A DNA stretch of 44,908 bases from Azoarcus sp031555955 (GTDB lineage: Bacteria > Pseudomonadota > Gammaproteobacteria > Burkholderiales > Rhodocyclaceae): positions 1 to 44,908 of the forward strand of contig JAVBTY010000075.1 in assembly GCA_031555955.1 (NCBI GenBank). The letters are read 5' to 3'. Below the pieces are notes generated by a model, which saw nothing but the letters and a program-made list of their open reading frames with translations, ran no database searches and was not told the origin of the DNA. This document shows positions 7,388-15,380 of the stretch, one piece after another (position 1 is the stretch's first letter; every line of letters starts with the position of its first letter). The translations under genes and the position numbers were made by a program.

Positions 7388-7432
7388 CTACACGGTTTGC
7401 AGCAGGGTCGCTGTCTTTTCAGGGAGCCCATC

Positions 7433-8179
7433 ATGCACCAGATGCACCGCAGTCCTTTCGCTGTCGCCGTTCTCGCCGCATTGCCTCTGTGCGCATCCGC
7501 CGGGGAAGAAAAAAGCCCGTTCAGCGCCAATGTGGCGCTTGTTTCCGACTACGCCTATCGCGGTATCAGCCAGACCGATGAGCGCCCGGCGCTGCAGGGC
7601 GGCTTCGACTACAAGCATGCCAGCGGTTTTTACGCGGGCGCATGGGGGTCCAGCATTTCCTGGCTGCGCGATCTGGAAAAAGGGACGGGAGAATCGTCCG
7701 GCAACAGCCTTGAGCTCGATCTGTATGGCGGCTTCACGCACGCCTTTGGCGATTTCGGCGTCGATGCCGGGTTGTTGCAGTACGTCTATCCCGGCAGTTT
7801 CGATCGCGGCTGGAAAGCGGCCACGGGGCTGAAAGATCCGCAGACGCTGGAAGCTTACGCCAGCGTGTCGTGGAAACTCATGTCTTTCAAATATTCATAT
7901 TCCTTTACGGACCTGTTCGGCGCGCCGGATTCGGAGGGCAGCCAGTATTTCGACTTTTCCGCCGCCTATGAAGTCGCCGACGGGCTCACCCTCGGCGCCC
8001 ATTACGGACATCAGGCGGTGACGGGGCCCGCGCTGTCGTACAGCGACTGGAAAATCGGCGCGACCCTCAACGCGGCCGGTTTCGGCATCGGCCTGCATTA
8101 CGCGGACACGGATCTGGAAGACAAGCAGGATTTCAACGCGGACGCCCGCTACATCCTGTCGGTGAGCAGGACGTTCTGA
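7433..8179 (+). CDS. TorF-family putative porin (Gcw_chp / TIGR02001)
   Basis: A 248-residue outer-membrane protein. The ATG at 7433, after AGGGAG, gives a good signal peptide (MHQMHRSPFAVAVLAALPLC then ASAGEE); the longer upstream frame lacks a start with a ribosome site. The mature part opens with the family signature ANVALVSDYAYRGISQTDE and has alternating beta strands rich in Tyr, Trp and Gly (SGFYAGAWGSSISW, DLYGGFTHAFGDFGVDAGLL), ending in the aromatic SRTF expected of an outer-membrane barrel. It is first in a nitrogen-regulated operon, 17 bases before glnK, so a role in bringing a nitrogen compound across the outer membrane is likely but is inference. Confidence 0.9.
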   Translation: MHQMHRSPFAVAVLAALPLCASAGEEKSPFSANVALVSDYAYRGISQTDERPALQGGFDYKHASGFYAGAWGSSISWLRDLEKGTGESSGNSLELDLYGGFTHAFGDFGVDAGLLQYVYPGSFDRGWKAATGLKDPQTLEAYASVSWKLMSFKYSYSFTDLFGAPDSEGSQYFDFSAAYEVADGLTLGAHYGHQAVTGPALSYSDWKIGATLNAAGFGIGLHYADTDLEDKQDFNADARYILSVSRTF

Positions 8180-8196
8180 GCGCAAAGGAGACCGTC

Positions 8197-8535
8197 ATGA
8201 AACTCGTCATCGCCATCATCAAGCCCTTCAAGCTCGACGAGGTGCGCGAAGCCTTGTCCGCCGTGGGCGTGCAGGGCATTACCGTCACCGAGGTCAAGGG
8301 CTTTGGCCGCCAGAAGGGGCACACCGAGCTGTACCGCGGGGCGGAATACGTGGTTGATTTTCTGCCCAAGGTGAAGATCGAGGTCGCCATTGGCGATGAA
8401 CTGCTGGATCAGGCTGTTGAAACCATCGAAAAGGCGGCCGTTACCGGAAAGATCGGCGACGGCAAGATTTTCGTCTGCGACCTGGAGCAGGTCATCCGCA
8501 TCCGGACGGGCGAAACCGGCGCCGCCGCCCTGTAA
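8197..8535 (+). CDS. glnK: P-II nitrogen regulatory protein
   Basis: A 112-residue P-II signal protein. It starts MKLVIAIIKPFKLDEVREAL and carries the T-loop GRQKGHTELYRGAEY with the uridylylated Tyr51. The ATP and 2-oxoglutarate binding segments are TGKIGDGKIFV and the IRIRTGE tail. P-II trimers report 2-oxoglutarate and energy status; the GlnK type plugs AmtB. The position directly upstream of amtB (13 bases between stop and start, ribosome site AAAGGAG) and the NtrC/sigma-54 promoter make glnK the best name, although GlnB and GlnK cannot be told apart by sequence alone. A good ribosome site (AAAGGAG) precedes its ATG. Confidence 0.95.
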   Translation: MKLVIAIIKPFKLDEVREALSAVGVQGITVTEVKGFGRQKGHTELYRGAEYVVDFLPKVKIEVAIGDELLDQAVETIEKAAVTGKIGDGKIFVCDLEQVIRIRTGETGAAAL

Positions 8536-8548
8536 AGGAGAACCAATC

Positions 8549-9865
8549 ATGAAAACACGGTCTGCAGGGTTCGCCATTGCGCTGGCGGCGTCGGCCATGG
8601 CGGCGGGCGGCGCGTTCGCGCAGGAAAGCGCGGCGGCGGCCGCGCCGGTGCTGGCTCGCGGGGATACGGCGTGGATGCTGACTTCCACCATGCTGGTGAT
8701 CCTGATGACGGTCCCCGGCCTGGCGCTGTTTTACGGCGGGCTGGGGCGGAGCAAAAACATGCTCTCGGTGCTGATGCAGGTGTTTGTGATCTTCGCGCTC
8801 ATCAGTCTTCTGTGGGCCCTTTACGGTTACACCCTGGCATTTACCGGCGAAGGGCGCTTTTTCGGCGGGCTGGAGCGGATTTTCCTCAGGGGCATCGCGC
8901 CCGATAGTCTTTCCACGGCGCTGCCCGCGATCCCGGAATACGTGTTCGTCGCCTTCCAGGGCACCTTCGCCGCCATCACCTGCGCCCTGATTACCGGCGC
9001 CTTCGCCGAACGCATCCGCTTTTCGGCGGCGCTGCTGTTCATCGCGCTGTGGTTCACCTTCAGTTACATCCCGATGGCGCACATGGTCTGGGGCGGCGGT
9101 CTGCTGGCGCAGCGCGGCGCGCTGGATTTCGCCGGCGGCACCGTGGTGCACATCAACGCCGGTATTGCCGGGCTGGTGGGCGCGTATCTGGCGGGCAGGC
9201 GGCTGGGGTTCGGGCGGGAGGCATTTACCCCGCATTCACTCACCCTGACCATGGTGGGCGCTTCGCTGCTATGGGTGGGCTGGTTCGGCTTCAACGCCGG
9301 TTCGGCCGGGGCGGCCAACGGCGTGGCGGGGCTGGCTTTCGTGAACACCGTGCTCGCCACCGCCGCCGCGACGCTGGCGTGGATCGCAGGCGAAGCCTGG
9401 TTCAAGGGCAAACCCTCGATGCTGGGCGCTGCCTCCGGCGCGGTAGCCGGACTGGTGGCGGTGACACCCGCAGCCGGTTTCGCCGGGCCGATGGGCTCCA
9501 TCGCGCTGGGCGGCATCGCCGGACTGGCCTGCCTGTGGGGCGTGGGCGGCCTGAAACGCAGCCTGGGCGCGGACGATGCCTTCGACGTGTTCGGCGTGCA
9601 CGGTGTGGGCGGCATCGTCGGCGCGCTGCTCACCGGCGTGCTGGCCGCGCCGGAGCTGGGCGGCACGGGCGCGGCGGATTTTTCCATCGCCCGCCAGCTT
9701 CTGGCGCAGGCCGAAAGCGTGGCCATCACCATCGTATGGAGCGGCATCATCGCGCTGCTGGCCTGCACACTTGTCGATCTGCTGGTCGGCCTGCGCGTGC
9801 CGGAGGAAGAGGAGCGCGAGGGGCTGGACATCGCCGCGCACGGCGAAACCGCCTACCACTATTGA
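8549..9865 (+). CDS. amtB: Ammonium transporter
   Basis: A 438-residue Amt-family channel that conducts ammonium through the inner membrane. A cleavable signal peptide (about residues 1-25, ending GGAFAQ) is followed by about eleven membrane spans. The pore twin histidines lie in GGTVVHINAGIAGLVGA and FDVFGVHGVGGIVGALLTG. The external gate region includes YVFVAFQGTFAAIT and GAFAERIRFSA, and VPGLALFYGGLGRSKNMLS is the usual first-helix signature. The ATG at 8549 follows AAAGGAGAACC. The C-terminal tail is short and ends in GLDIAAHGETAYHY, the region that contacts P-II. It is co-transcribed with torF and glnK. Confidence 0.97.
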   Translation: MKTRSAGFAIALAASAMAAGGAFAQESAAAAAPVLARGDTAWMLTSTMLVILMTVPGLALFYGGLGRSKNMLSVLMQVFVIFALISLLWALYGYTLAFTGEGRFFGGLERIFLRGIAPDSLSTALPAIPEYVFVAFQGTFAAITCALITGAFAERIRFSAALLFIALWFTFSYIPMAHMVWGGGLLAQRGALDFAGGTVVHINAGIAGLVGAYLAGRRLGFGREAFTPHSLTLTMVGASLLWVGWFGFNAGSAGAANGVAGLAFVNTVLATAAATLAWIAGEAWFKGKPSMLGAASGAVAGLVAVTPAAGFAGPMGSIALGGIAGLACLWGVGGLKRSLGADDAFDVFGVHGVGGIVGALLTGVLAAPELGGTGAADFSIARQLLAQAESVAITIVWSGIIALLACTLVDLLVGLRVPEEEEREGLDIAAHGETAYHY

Positions 9866-9867
9866 AA

Positions 9868-9893
9868 GCCTTGCCAGCGGCGGCTGGCAAGGC
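9868..9893. terminator. Strong hairpin between convergent amtB and hemY
   Basis: GCCTTGCCAGC and GCTGGCAAGGC form a perfect 11-base stem with a 4-base loop, 2 bases after the amtB stop. It lacks a true T-run: the plus strand continues GGAAGCAG and the minus strand continues TTTCAATAG. It may end or protect transcripts from both sides. Confidence 0.6.
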
Positions 9894-9906
9894 GGAAGCA
9901 GTCCGG

Positions 9907-11151
9907 CTAGCCCGCCGCCGGGCTGCTCCCGGGCAAGAGGATCGTCCCGCCCGCGGGAGCAAGGGCGTGTCCCGCCGCCTGCTCCGCCGCGGCGCGGTAG
10001 TGCCGCTGGGCTTCTTCCGGGCGTTCCAGCCGCTCCAGCAGCTGCGCCAGGGCGAGGTGGGTGTCGACCGCTGGCTGCAGACCGAGCGAGGCTTCGAGAA
10101 AGCTCTGCGCCTTGCCCCACAGCTGGGCATCCATGCACAGCCGCCCGAGCGTAAACAGCAGGCCCGCATCGCGTGGGTGCTGTTTGAGCCAGGCTTCCGC
10201 TTTCGCCAGGCAGGCCACGGCTTCGGTCTGGCCGTCGCTGCCGCAATGTCCGTAGAGCCGCGCCAGCGCGCTGTCCCATTCGTTGTCGAGCAGGCGTTCC
10301 AGCGTGCGGCAGACGCCGCCGCACTGGCCAGCGGCGGCGAGCAGGGGGGTTGCCCGTTCGACCAGACGGCGGTCCTGCCGCTCGCTGGCGGGAATCATGT
10401 CCCAGTGCGCGGCCATCGCCGCGCCGTCGCCGGACAGCGCCTGCAGGCGCTCGATGTGGGCGCGGCGCAGCAGCGGCCCCGCCTGCTCGTCCGACAACGC
10501 CTTGTGTTTGTGCAGCTGCCGCGTCAGGCGCAGCACGTCGTCCCATTTGCGCTGCGCCGAGGCGGTGCGCAGCGACAGGCGCAGCATGGCGATGCTGCGG
10601 TGCCCGGCCAGGCGCAGCGTTTCCAGCCGTTCCGCTGCCTCGTCGAAGCGCCGCCCGTCAACGGCGAGTTCCGCTTCGGTCATCAGCCGGGCGGCGCGGG
10701 ATTCCTCGCCCTGGTCGGCGGCGCGGCCAATCCAGATACGGTAACGGGTGTCGTCGCGCATGGCGTGGGCCGCCCGCGCGGCGACGAGCGAGGCCATCGC
10801 CGGGTTGTCGTCGGCGGCGAAAGAGGTCGAGGCGAGTTTGAGCGCCTGGGCGAAGCGGCCTTCGAACAGCGCGCGCAGGGCGTCGCGCAACGTCTGCCCG
10901 GCTTTTTCCCGCCGCCGCTGTTCGCGCCACCGCACCACGCGGCCGGGCAGCGCCAGCGTGCGGCGCACCAGGCGCAGCACGGCGTAGGCGGCGAGAAACC
11001 CGCCCGCCAGCAGGATGATGAGGAAATTGAGCGAGAGCTGCGCCCGCCATGGCGGCAGCACGACAAGGACGTAGCCGTCGTTGAGCCCGGCGGCCATGGC
11101 CAGCCCGGCGGCGAGAGCGAAGAGGGCGATGAGCCAGAGCAGTGCGCGCAT
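9907..11151 (-). CDS. hemY: HemY-like TPR membrane protein
   Basis: A 414-residue protein with two N-terminal membrane helices (about 3-23 and 40-62, ILLAGGFLAAYAVL). A cytoplasmic-side helical region of tetratricopeptide type follows (repeats around ARAAHAMRDDTRYRIW and ARLYGHCGSDGQTEAVACLA). The motif GYVLVVLPPWRAQLSLN between the helices is characteristic of the proteobacterial HemY family encoded after hemX. It should not be confused with the Bacillus protoporphyrinogen oxidase of the same name. The function is not settled; it is thought to assist late heme synthesis at the membrane. It starts 9 bases after the hemX stop and ends 42 bases from the convergent amtB. Confidence 0.9.
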   Translation of the reverse strand: MRALLWLIALFALAAGLAMAAGLNDGYVLVVLPPWRAQLSLNFLIILLAGGFLAAYAVLRLVRRTLALPGRVVRWREQRRREKAGQTLRDALRALFEGRFAQALKLASTSFAADDNPAMASLVAARAAHAMRDDTRYRIWIGRAADQGEESRAARLMTEAELAVDGRRFDEAAERLETLRLAGHRSIAMLRLSLRTASAQRKWDDVLRLTRQLHKHKALSDEQAGPLLRRAHIERLQALSGDGAAMAAHWDMIPASERQDRRLVERATPLLAAAGQCGGVCRTLERLLDNEWDSALARLYGHCGSDGQTEAVACLAKAEAWLKQHPRDAGLLFTLGRLCMDAQLWGKAQSFLEASLGLQPAVDTHLALAQLLERLERPEEAQRHYRAAAEQAAGHALAPAGGTILLPGSSPAAG

Positions 11152-11160
11152 GCCGCCTCC

Positions 11161-12345
11161 TTATTGCGGGGCCCGCGCGCCGTCGGCCGGTGGCGGCGGG
11201 GCGGTGGGGCGCAGTTCTCCGGCCCGTGTCTGCAGCAGGCGCAGCACGTTGAGGCTTTCGGAAAGCGTGGGCCGCGCGGCGGACAGGGGCACGGCTTCGA
11301 GCGCCCGGAGTTCGTTCAGGACGGTTTTGACCTGTTCGTTGCGCGGGTCGAAGAAGCGCTCGATCCAGCCGCGCGCCTGCGCCAGATCGGCGGCGTAAGT
11401 CCGTCCGTCGCGGGCGAGCAGCGCCAGACGCGCGGTGAGCAGGCGAACCCTGAGGTTTTCGCGCAGAAAGGCGCTCTGTTCTGGCGCCAGCAGCACCGGT
11501 TCGGCCTGATCCAGACGCTCGATGCGGACGAGGCCGCGCAGTTCGCGCCACACGTCGCGCGCCAGCGCGGCGGCGAAATCGAGCACGGCGGCGGCGGTTC
11601 CTTCCGCAGCCTGCGCGGGCGGCACGGCGCTTTCCGGCGCGGCTTCGGGTTTGCTGGCGAAGGCCAGCGGCAGCGTGTCGGTGCTTTCGAGCAGGCGTTC
11701 CAGGCGCAGCGCCACGTCAGGCGCATTCACCACCGGCATCAGCCTGAGCTGTTCGATATCTTTCGCCAGCGCCCGGCGCAGGGGGGCGAGCTGGCCGCGG
11801 TCGTCCGCCGCCAGACGCGCTTCCGCGCCCTGCAGGGCGATGAGCGCGATTTCCGGCGCGCCGGTGATCTGCAGTTCCTGCGCGGCCATGGCCACAGCCT
11901 GTTCGACTTCGGCGATAACGCGGTCTTCGCGCGAGCGGGAAAACTCCTGGTACAGCGCCTCGAGCGACGCGGCCTGCCCTTCGGTGGCTTCCACCTTCGC
12001 TTCGAGCGCGCCCAGCTTGCCCTGCAGGCTGGCGATGGCTTCCTGCTGCTGCACGGCGGCGGCGCGCGCGGCGGTGATGGCGGCGTCGCTATCGGCCAGC
12101 CTGCGGGCCAGTTCGGTGCGCAATCCGCCCGCATCGGCGCGGCCGCTCCACGCCTGCCAGCCAGCAGCGCCAGCCCCGGCGAGCGCGAGAATCGCGAGAA
12201 TACCGGCCCATCTTCCCGGGCGCGACGGCGCGGGTTCCACCGCCGTTACGGGCGCGGCGGCCTGCAAAGCCGGTCCGGACTGCTGCGCGCCGGAAGCGGG
12301 ATCAGGTGAGGAATCAGACGCGGAGGGGGTGTTTTCTTCGTTCAT
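11161..12345 (-). CDS. hemX: HemX-like protein (uroporphyrinogen C-methyltransferase-related family)
   Basis: A 394-residue protein with a disordered Ser/Pro/Ala-rich N-terminal tail (about 1-43) and one membrane span (about 45-66, GRWAGILAILALAGAGAAGW). A coiled coil follows (about 75-135, LQGKLGALEAKVEATEGQAASLEALYQEFS), then a helical domain with the family segment EQAVAMAAQELQITGAPEIAL and TYAADLAQARGWIERFF. The family was named after a methyltransferase, but catalytic motifs of that enzyme are absent, so methyltransferase activity should not be assumed. The gene lies between hemD and hemY in one minus-strand operon, 21 bases after hemD. Confidence 0.9.
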   Translation of the reverse strand: MNEENTPSASDSSPDPASGAQQSGPALQAAAPVTAVEPAPSRPGRWAGILAILALAGAGAAGWQAWSGRADAGGLRTELARRLADSDAAITAARAAAVQQQEAIASLQGKLGALEAKVEATEGQAASLEALYQEFSRSREDRVIAEVEQAVAMAAQELQITGAPEIALIALQGAEARLAADDRGQLAPLRRALAKDIEQLRLMPVVNAPDVALRLERLLESTDTLPLAFASKPEAAPESAVPPAQAAEGTAAAVLDFAAALARDVWRELRGLVRIERLDQAEPVLLAPEQSAFLRENLRVRLLTARLALLARDGRTYAADLAQARGWIERFFDPRNEQVKTVLNELRALEAVPLSAARPTLSESLNVLRLLQTRAGELRPTAPPPPADGARAPQ

Positions 12346-12366
12346 GTCCAGAGTTTAACCGGATGT

Positions 12367-13206
12367 TCAATGAATTTCCCCTGCGGCAGCGCTGGATGCG
12401 CGTTTTGCCGCGGGTTCCGGTTTTGAGCCGAAATATTGCGCCAGCGCCCGCAGCATGCCCTGATCGCCGGGGGCGGTTTCGGTGACGCGCCCGAAACCGG
12501 CTTCACGCGCATGGGCGGCGATGCGGGGATGCGGAGCGAATACCGGAACCGTCCTGAGCGCTGGCATGGCTTCCGCGCCAATCATAAGGGCGAGGTTGCG
12601 CACGCCTTCGCTGCTGGTAAGCAGCAGGGCGTCGAGCCGCCCGGCGCGGGCGGGGGCGAGCAGGAGCGCCGGATCAATGGCGGGCAGGCCGCGCCGGTAG
12701 CAGGTGGCGTAAGTGACCTGCGCGCCGCGCTCGGCCAGCGTCTGGCCCAGCAGGTCGCGCCCGCCGTCACCGCGAAAAATGACGATGCTGCGCCCACGCA
12801 CCGCGCTGGCGGCGAATTCGGGCAGCGCCAGCACCGCCTCGCTGTCAAAACCGGTATCGGGGGCGATCACATGGCTGAAGCCGTATGCCGCCAGCGCGCG
12901 TTCGCTGCCTTTTCCCACGGTCGCCACCGCCACGGCGGCAGGCCAGGCGCGGCGGGCCCGCACGGCCTCCAGCGCGTACTGGACCGCGTTGGGGCTCACA
13001 AAAAAGGCCAGGTCGAACGTTTCCAGGGCGGCGATGGCCGCATCGAGGCTGGCGCGGTCATCGGCGGGGCTGATGGCGAGCACCGGAAAAAGCAGGGCCG
13101 TCCCGCCCGCCTGTTCGATGCCCGCGCACAGCGTTGCCGCCTGCCCGGCAGGGCGCGTAACGGCGATCAATCGCCCGGCCAGCGGCGTTGCGGGCGTGTT
13201 ATCCAT
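12367..13206 (-). CDS. hemD: Uroporphyrinogen-III synthase
   Basis: A 279-residue enzyme that closes hydroxymethylbilane into uroporphyrinogen III with inversion of ring D. The family is poorly conserved, but the bilobal pattern is clear: an N-terminal LIAVTRPAGQAATLCAGIEQAGG, the FVSPNAVQYAL stretch, AVATVGKGSERALAAYG, IFRGDGGRDLLGQTLAERGA with its following YATCYRR, and the LLLTSSEGVRNL segment. The start is the ATG at 13206; the reading frame is open further upstream, but that would overlap hemC and adds a non-conserved tail. It lies 28 bases after hemC. Confidence 0.93.
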   Translation of the reverse strand: MDNTPATPLAGRLIAVTRPAGQAATLCAGIEQAGGTALLFPVLAISPADDRASLDAAIAALETFDLAFFVSPNAVQYALEAVRARRAWPAAVAVATVGKGSERALAAYGFSHVIAPDTGFDSEAVLALPEFAASAVRGRSIVIFRGDGGRDLLGQTLAERGAQVTYATCYRRGLPAIDPALLLAPARAGRLDALLLTSSEGVRNLALMIGAEAMPALRTVPVFAPHPRIAAHAREAGFGRVTETAPGDQGMLRALAQYFGSKPEPAAKRASSAAAGEIH

Positions 13207-13234
13207 GATTTCCGGCGGCGGCGTGGCGCGGCGT

Positions 13235-14176
13235 TCAGCCGAGCGCGGCGAGCAGCGCTTCGGCGCCCTGGCTGCGCAGATCGTCGGCAAGGCCGAGGCC
13301 GAGCGCCGCGGCATCGGCGGGAGCGCCTTCGCGTTCGGCGCGCAGAATCTGGCTGCCGTCCGGACGCGCGACGAAGCCGCGCAGCCACACGCGGCCTTCG
13401 CGCAGCTGCGCGAACGCGCCCAGCGGCACTTCGCAGCTGCCCGCCAGGGCCTGCGCCACGGCGCGTTCGGCGTGCACGCAGGCGGTGGTTTCCGCGTCGG
13501 CGAGCGGGGCCAGCCATTGCAGCAGGTCGGCCCGCCCGGCCAGGCATTCGATGCCGATCGCGCCCTGCCCGGCGGCGGGCAGCGAGACTTCGGCGGGCAG
13601 CACCGCGCGGATGCGCGCGCCCAGCCCGAGCCGGATCAGCCCGGCGGCGGCGAGGATGATGGCGTCGTACTGGCCTTCGTCCAGCTTGCGCAGGCGCGTA
13701 TCCAGATTGCCGCGCAGGCTGGTGACGCCCAGAAACGGGTGGTTTGCGTGCAGCTGGGATTCGCGCCGCAGCGACGAGGTGCCGACCACCGCGCCTGGCG
13801 GCATGTCGGCCAGGCTTTCGTAGCGGCTGGAGACGAAGGCGTCGAGCGGTGTTTCACGCGCAAGGATGCAGGGCAGCGCGAAGGGCTCGGTGAGCTGCAT
13901 CGGCACATCTTTCATCGAGTGCACCGCGATGTCGGCGCGCCCGTCGAGCAGCGCGGCTTCGAGCTCCTTCACGAACAGGCCCTTGCCGCCGACCTTGGCC
14001 AGCGGGCGGTCGAGAATCTGGTCGCCGCGCGTGGTCATGCCCAGCAGTTCGACGCGGCAGGCGGGGTACAGCGCCTCCAGCCGGGCCTTGACGTGTTCGG
14101 CCTGCCATAGGGCGAGGCGGCTTTCGCGGGTGGCGATGACGATGCGTTCGGGGGCGGCAGCAGGGGAAAGTGTCAT
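13235..14176 (-). CDS. hemC: Porphobilinogen deaminase (hydroxymethylbilane synthase)
   Basis: A 313-residue enzyme that joins four porphobilinogen units into hydroxymethylbilane. The motifs are RIVIATRESRLALWQAEHVK (11-30), GMTTRGDQ, KVGGKGLFVKELE and the catalytic Asp in ADIAVHSMKDVP. TSSLRR and LRGNLDTRLRKLDEG bind the growing chain. Cys248 in AGSCEVPLGAF carries the dipyrromethane cofactor. Full length with no missing residues. It starts the hemCDXY block, 117 bases after the small membrane protein gene. The order algZ-algR-hemC-hemD opposite argH also occurs in Pseudomonas, so this is old synteny. Confidence 0.97.
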   Translation of the reverse strand: MTLSPAAAPERIVIATRESRLALWQAEHVKARLEALYPACRVELLGMTTRGDQILDRPLAKVGGKGLFVKELEAALLDGRADIAVHSMKDVPMQLTEPFALPCILARETPLDAFVSSRYESLADMPPGAVVGTSSLRRESQLHANHPFLGVTSLRGNLDTRLRKLDEGQYDAIILAAAGLIRLGLGARIRAVLPAEVSLPAAGQGAIGIECLAGRADLLQWLAPLADAETTACVHAERAVAQALAGSCEVPLGAFAQLREGRVWLRGFVARPDGSQILRAEREGAPADAAALGLGLADDLRSQGAEALLAALG

Positions 14177-14257
14177 GACGGAAAACGGCTCAAGCGGGCG
14201 GGCGGAGCAGGCGCAGACCGCGAATGGTCCGCCTGGACGGGAGGTTAGAACAGACGC

Positions 14258-14282
14258 TTGCCTGGGCAGCCAGGCCCGGCAA
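14258..14282. terminator. Hairpin after the small membrane protein gene
   Basis: TTGCCTGG (14258-14265) pairs with CCAGG (14270-14274) and GGCAA (14278-14282), with 3 bases bulged. It is located 12 bases past the stop at 14294 on the minus strand and upstream of hemC. There is no T-run, so it may be a partial terminator, an attenuator or an RNA end stabiliser. Confidence 0.4.
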
Positions 14283-14293
14283 CACTGTCTGAA

Positions 14294-14461
14294 CTACGGA
14301 ATTTCATGGATCTCGGTCTTGTTGATGACCAGCCGGAGAAAGTAGTACAGGAAGAAGGGGAGCGCCAGACCGAACGTGACTATCGTCAGCACAACCCAGA
14401 TCAGCGTCTGAACAAGGACGTCACCCAGATTCAGTGTATTCACAAGCTTGTACCTGGCCAT
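14294..14461 (-). CDS. Small membrane protein (DUF6693-like)
   Basis: A 55-residue protein starting MARYKLVNTLNLGDVLVQTL. It has one or two closely packed hydrophobic stretches (LIWVVLTIVTFGLALPFFLYYFL is split by a possible turn at FGLALP) and ends in RLVINKTEIHEIP. The ATG at 14461 has a good ribosome site (GGGGAGAAAAGA just upstream), which decides against the longer frame. The wording GDVLVQTLIW and TEIHEI resembles small DUF6693-type membrane proteins, but I am not sure of the family. It lies between algR and hemC on the same strand. Function unknown. Confidence 0.72.
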   Translation of the reverse strand: MARYKLVNTLNLGDVLVQTLIWVVLTIVTFGLALPFFLYYFLRLVINKTEIHEIP

Positions 14462-14624
14462 TCTTTTCTCCCCGGCTAAACCGGCAATATCCTCGATACC
14501 GCGCCAGATGCCCTGCTCTGCCCTGACTGTGGAAGGAGCGGCCGCGCGGAGCCATGCGGCGCGGGATTCTAGCATGCCCGTCCGCGCCCGCCGCCGGGAC
14601 AGCCGTGGGTGGCGGCTCCCGTTT

Positions 14625-15380
14625 CTACAGGCCGAGCATCTGCCGCACCGCCGGCCACTGGCGGCGGCTCACCGGCAGGCGCTCGGGCGCGCCGGCGAGC
14701 AGGATTTCCCAGTGCGCCTCGCCTTCGGTTTCGCCCGCCCGCTCCACGCCCCGCACCGCCGCGCGCGCCACGAGGCAGTTGCGGTGAATGCGCAGGAAGC
14801 GTCCGGCGAATTCCTCTTCGATCTGCACCAGCGATTCGTCAAGCACGTATTCGCGCGCGGTTGTGCGCGCGGTGACGTATTTCAGTTCGGCCTTCAGATA
14901 AAGCACTTCAGCCACCGCCAGCAGCAGGATGCGTCCCCGTTCGTTGACGTTGAAATGGCCGCGCCCATGGATCTCAACCGCAGGCGGGGCGGGCGGCGAC
15001 AAACGCGCGCGCGCGCGCTCCAGCGCCGCGGCGAGGCGTTCGGCGCGCACGGGTTTGAGCAGGTAATCGGTGGCGGCAAGCTCGAAGGCCTCGATGGCGT
15101 AGCGGTCGTAGGCGGTGGTGAACACCACCTGTGGCGGCAGCGGCAGTTCCGCGATGCGCCGCGCCAGTTCGACACCGTCCATGACCGGCATGTGGATATC
15201 GGCCAGCACCAGATCGATCTCGCCGGTTTCGGCCATGCGCAGCGCTTCGGCCCCGTTCGCGGCCATGCCGGCGACCGCGTTGGGCTGGATCGCGGCGATG
15301 TCGCCGAGCAGGTCGCGCAGGCGCGCGCGCGCGGGGGTTTCGTCGTCGACGATCAGGATACGCAGCGGCGCACCATTCAT
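14625..15380 (-). CDS. algR: AlgR-like LytTR response regulator
   Basis: A 251-residue regulator. The receiver domain (1-120) has DDE in LRILIVDDETPARARLRDLL, the phospho-acceptor Asp in LVLADIHMPVMDGVEL, Thr in VVFTTAYDRYAIEAFEL and Lys in YLLKPVR. The C-terminal LytTR DNA-binding domain (about 145-245) contains LYLKAELKYVTARTTAREYVLDESL and FLRIHRNCLVA. Its ATG overlaps the algZ stop by one base (TAATG), so the two are translationally coupled. In pseudomonads AlgR controls alginate, type IV pili and c-di-GMP genes; the targets here are unknown. Confidence 0.92.
   Translation of the reverse strand: MNGAPLRILIVDDETPARARLRDLLGDIAAIQPNAVAGMAANGAEALRMAETGEIDLVLADIHMPVMDGVELARRIAELPLPPQVVFTTAYDRYAIEAFELAATDYLLKPVRAERLAAALERARARLSPPAPPAVEIHGRGHFNVNERGRILLLAVAEVLYLKAELKYVTARTTAREYVLDESLVQIEEEFAGRFLRIHRNCLVARAAVRGVERAGETEGEAHWEILLAGAPERLPVSRRQWPAVRQMLGL

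Larger units (their letters stand above)
7106..7432. other. 327-base divergent regulatory region (ubiK / torF)
   Basis: No gene is seen here. The region holds the NtrC site at 7283-7299, an extra TGCACT half-site at 7334-7339, the sigma-54 promoter at 7372-7387 and a ribosome site AGGGAG (7421-7426) before the torF ATG. The part nearer ubiK (7140-7260) is very GC-rich, with no promoter I can recognise. Confidence 0.7.

Noticed and set aside
9049..12309. Plus-strand open frame of 1086 codons across the end of amtB, hemY and hemX
   Set aside because: It is antisense to two conserved genes and overlaps amtB in another frame; the text is Arg/Gly/Ala-rich with no domain. Long antisense frames are expected in GC-rich DNA with strong third-position GC bias.
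11161..12345. hemX as an active uroporphyrinogen-III C-methyltransferase
   Set aside because: No SAM-binding or CobA-like motifs are visible; the family name is historical.
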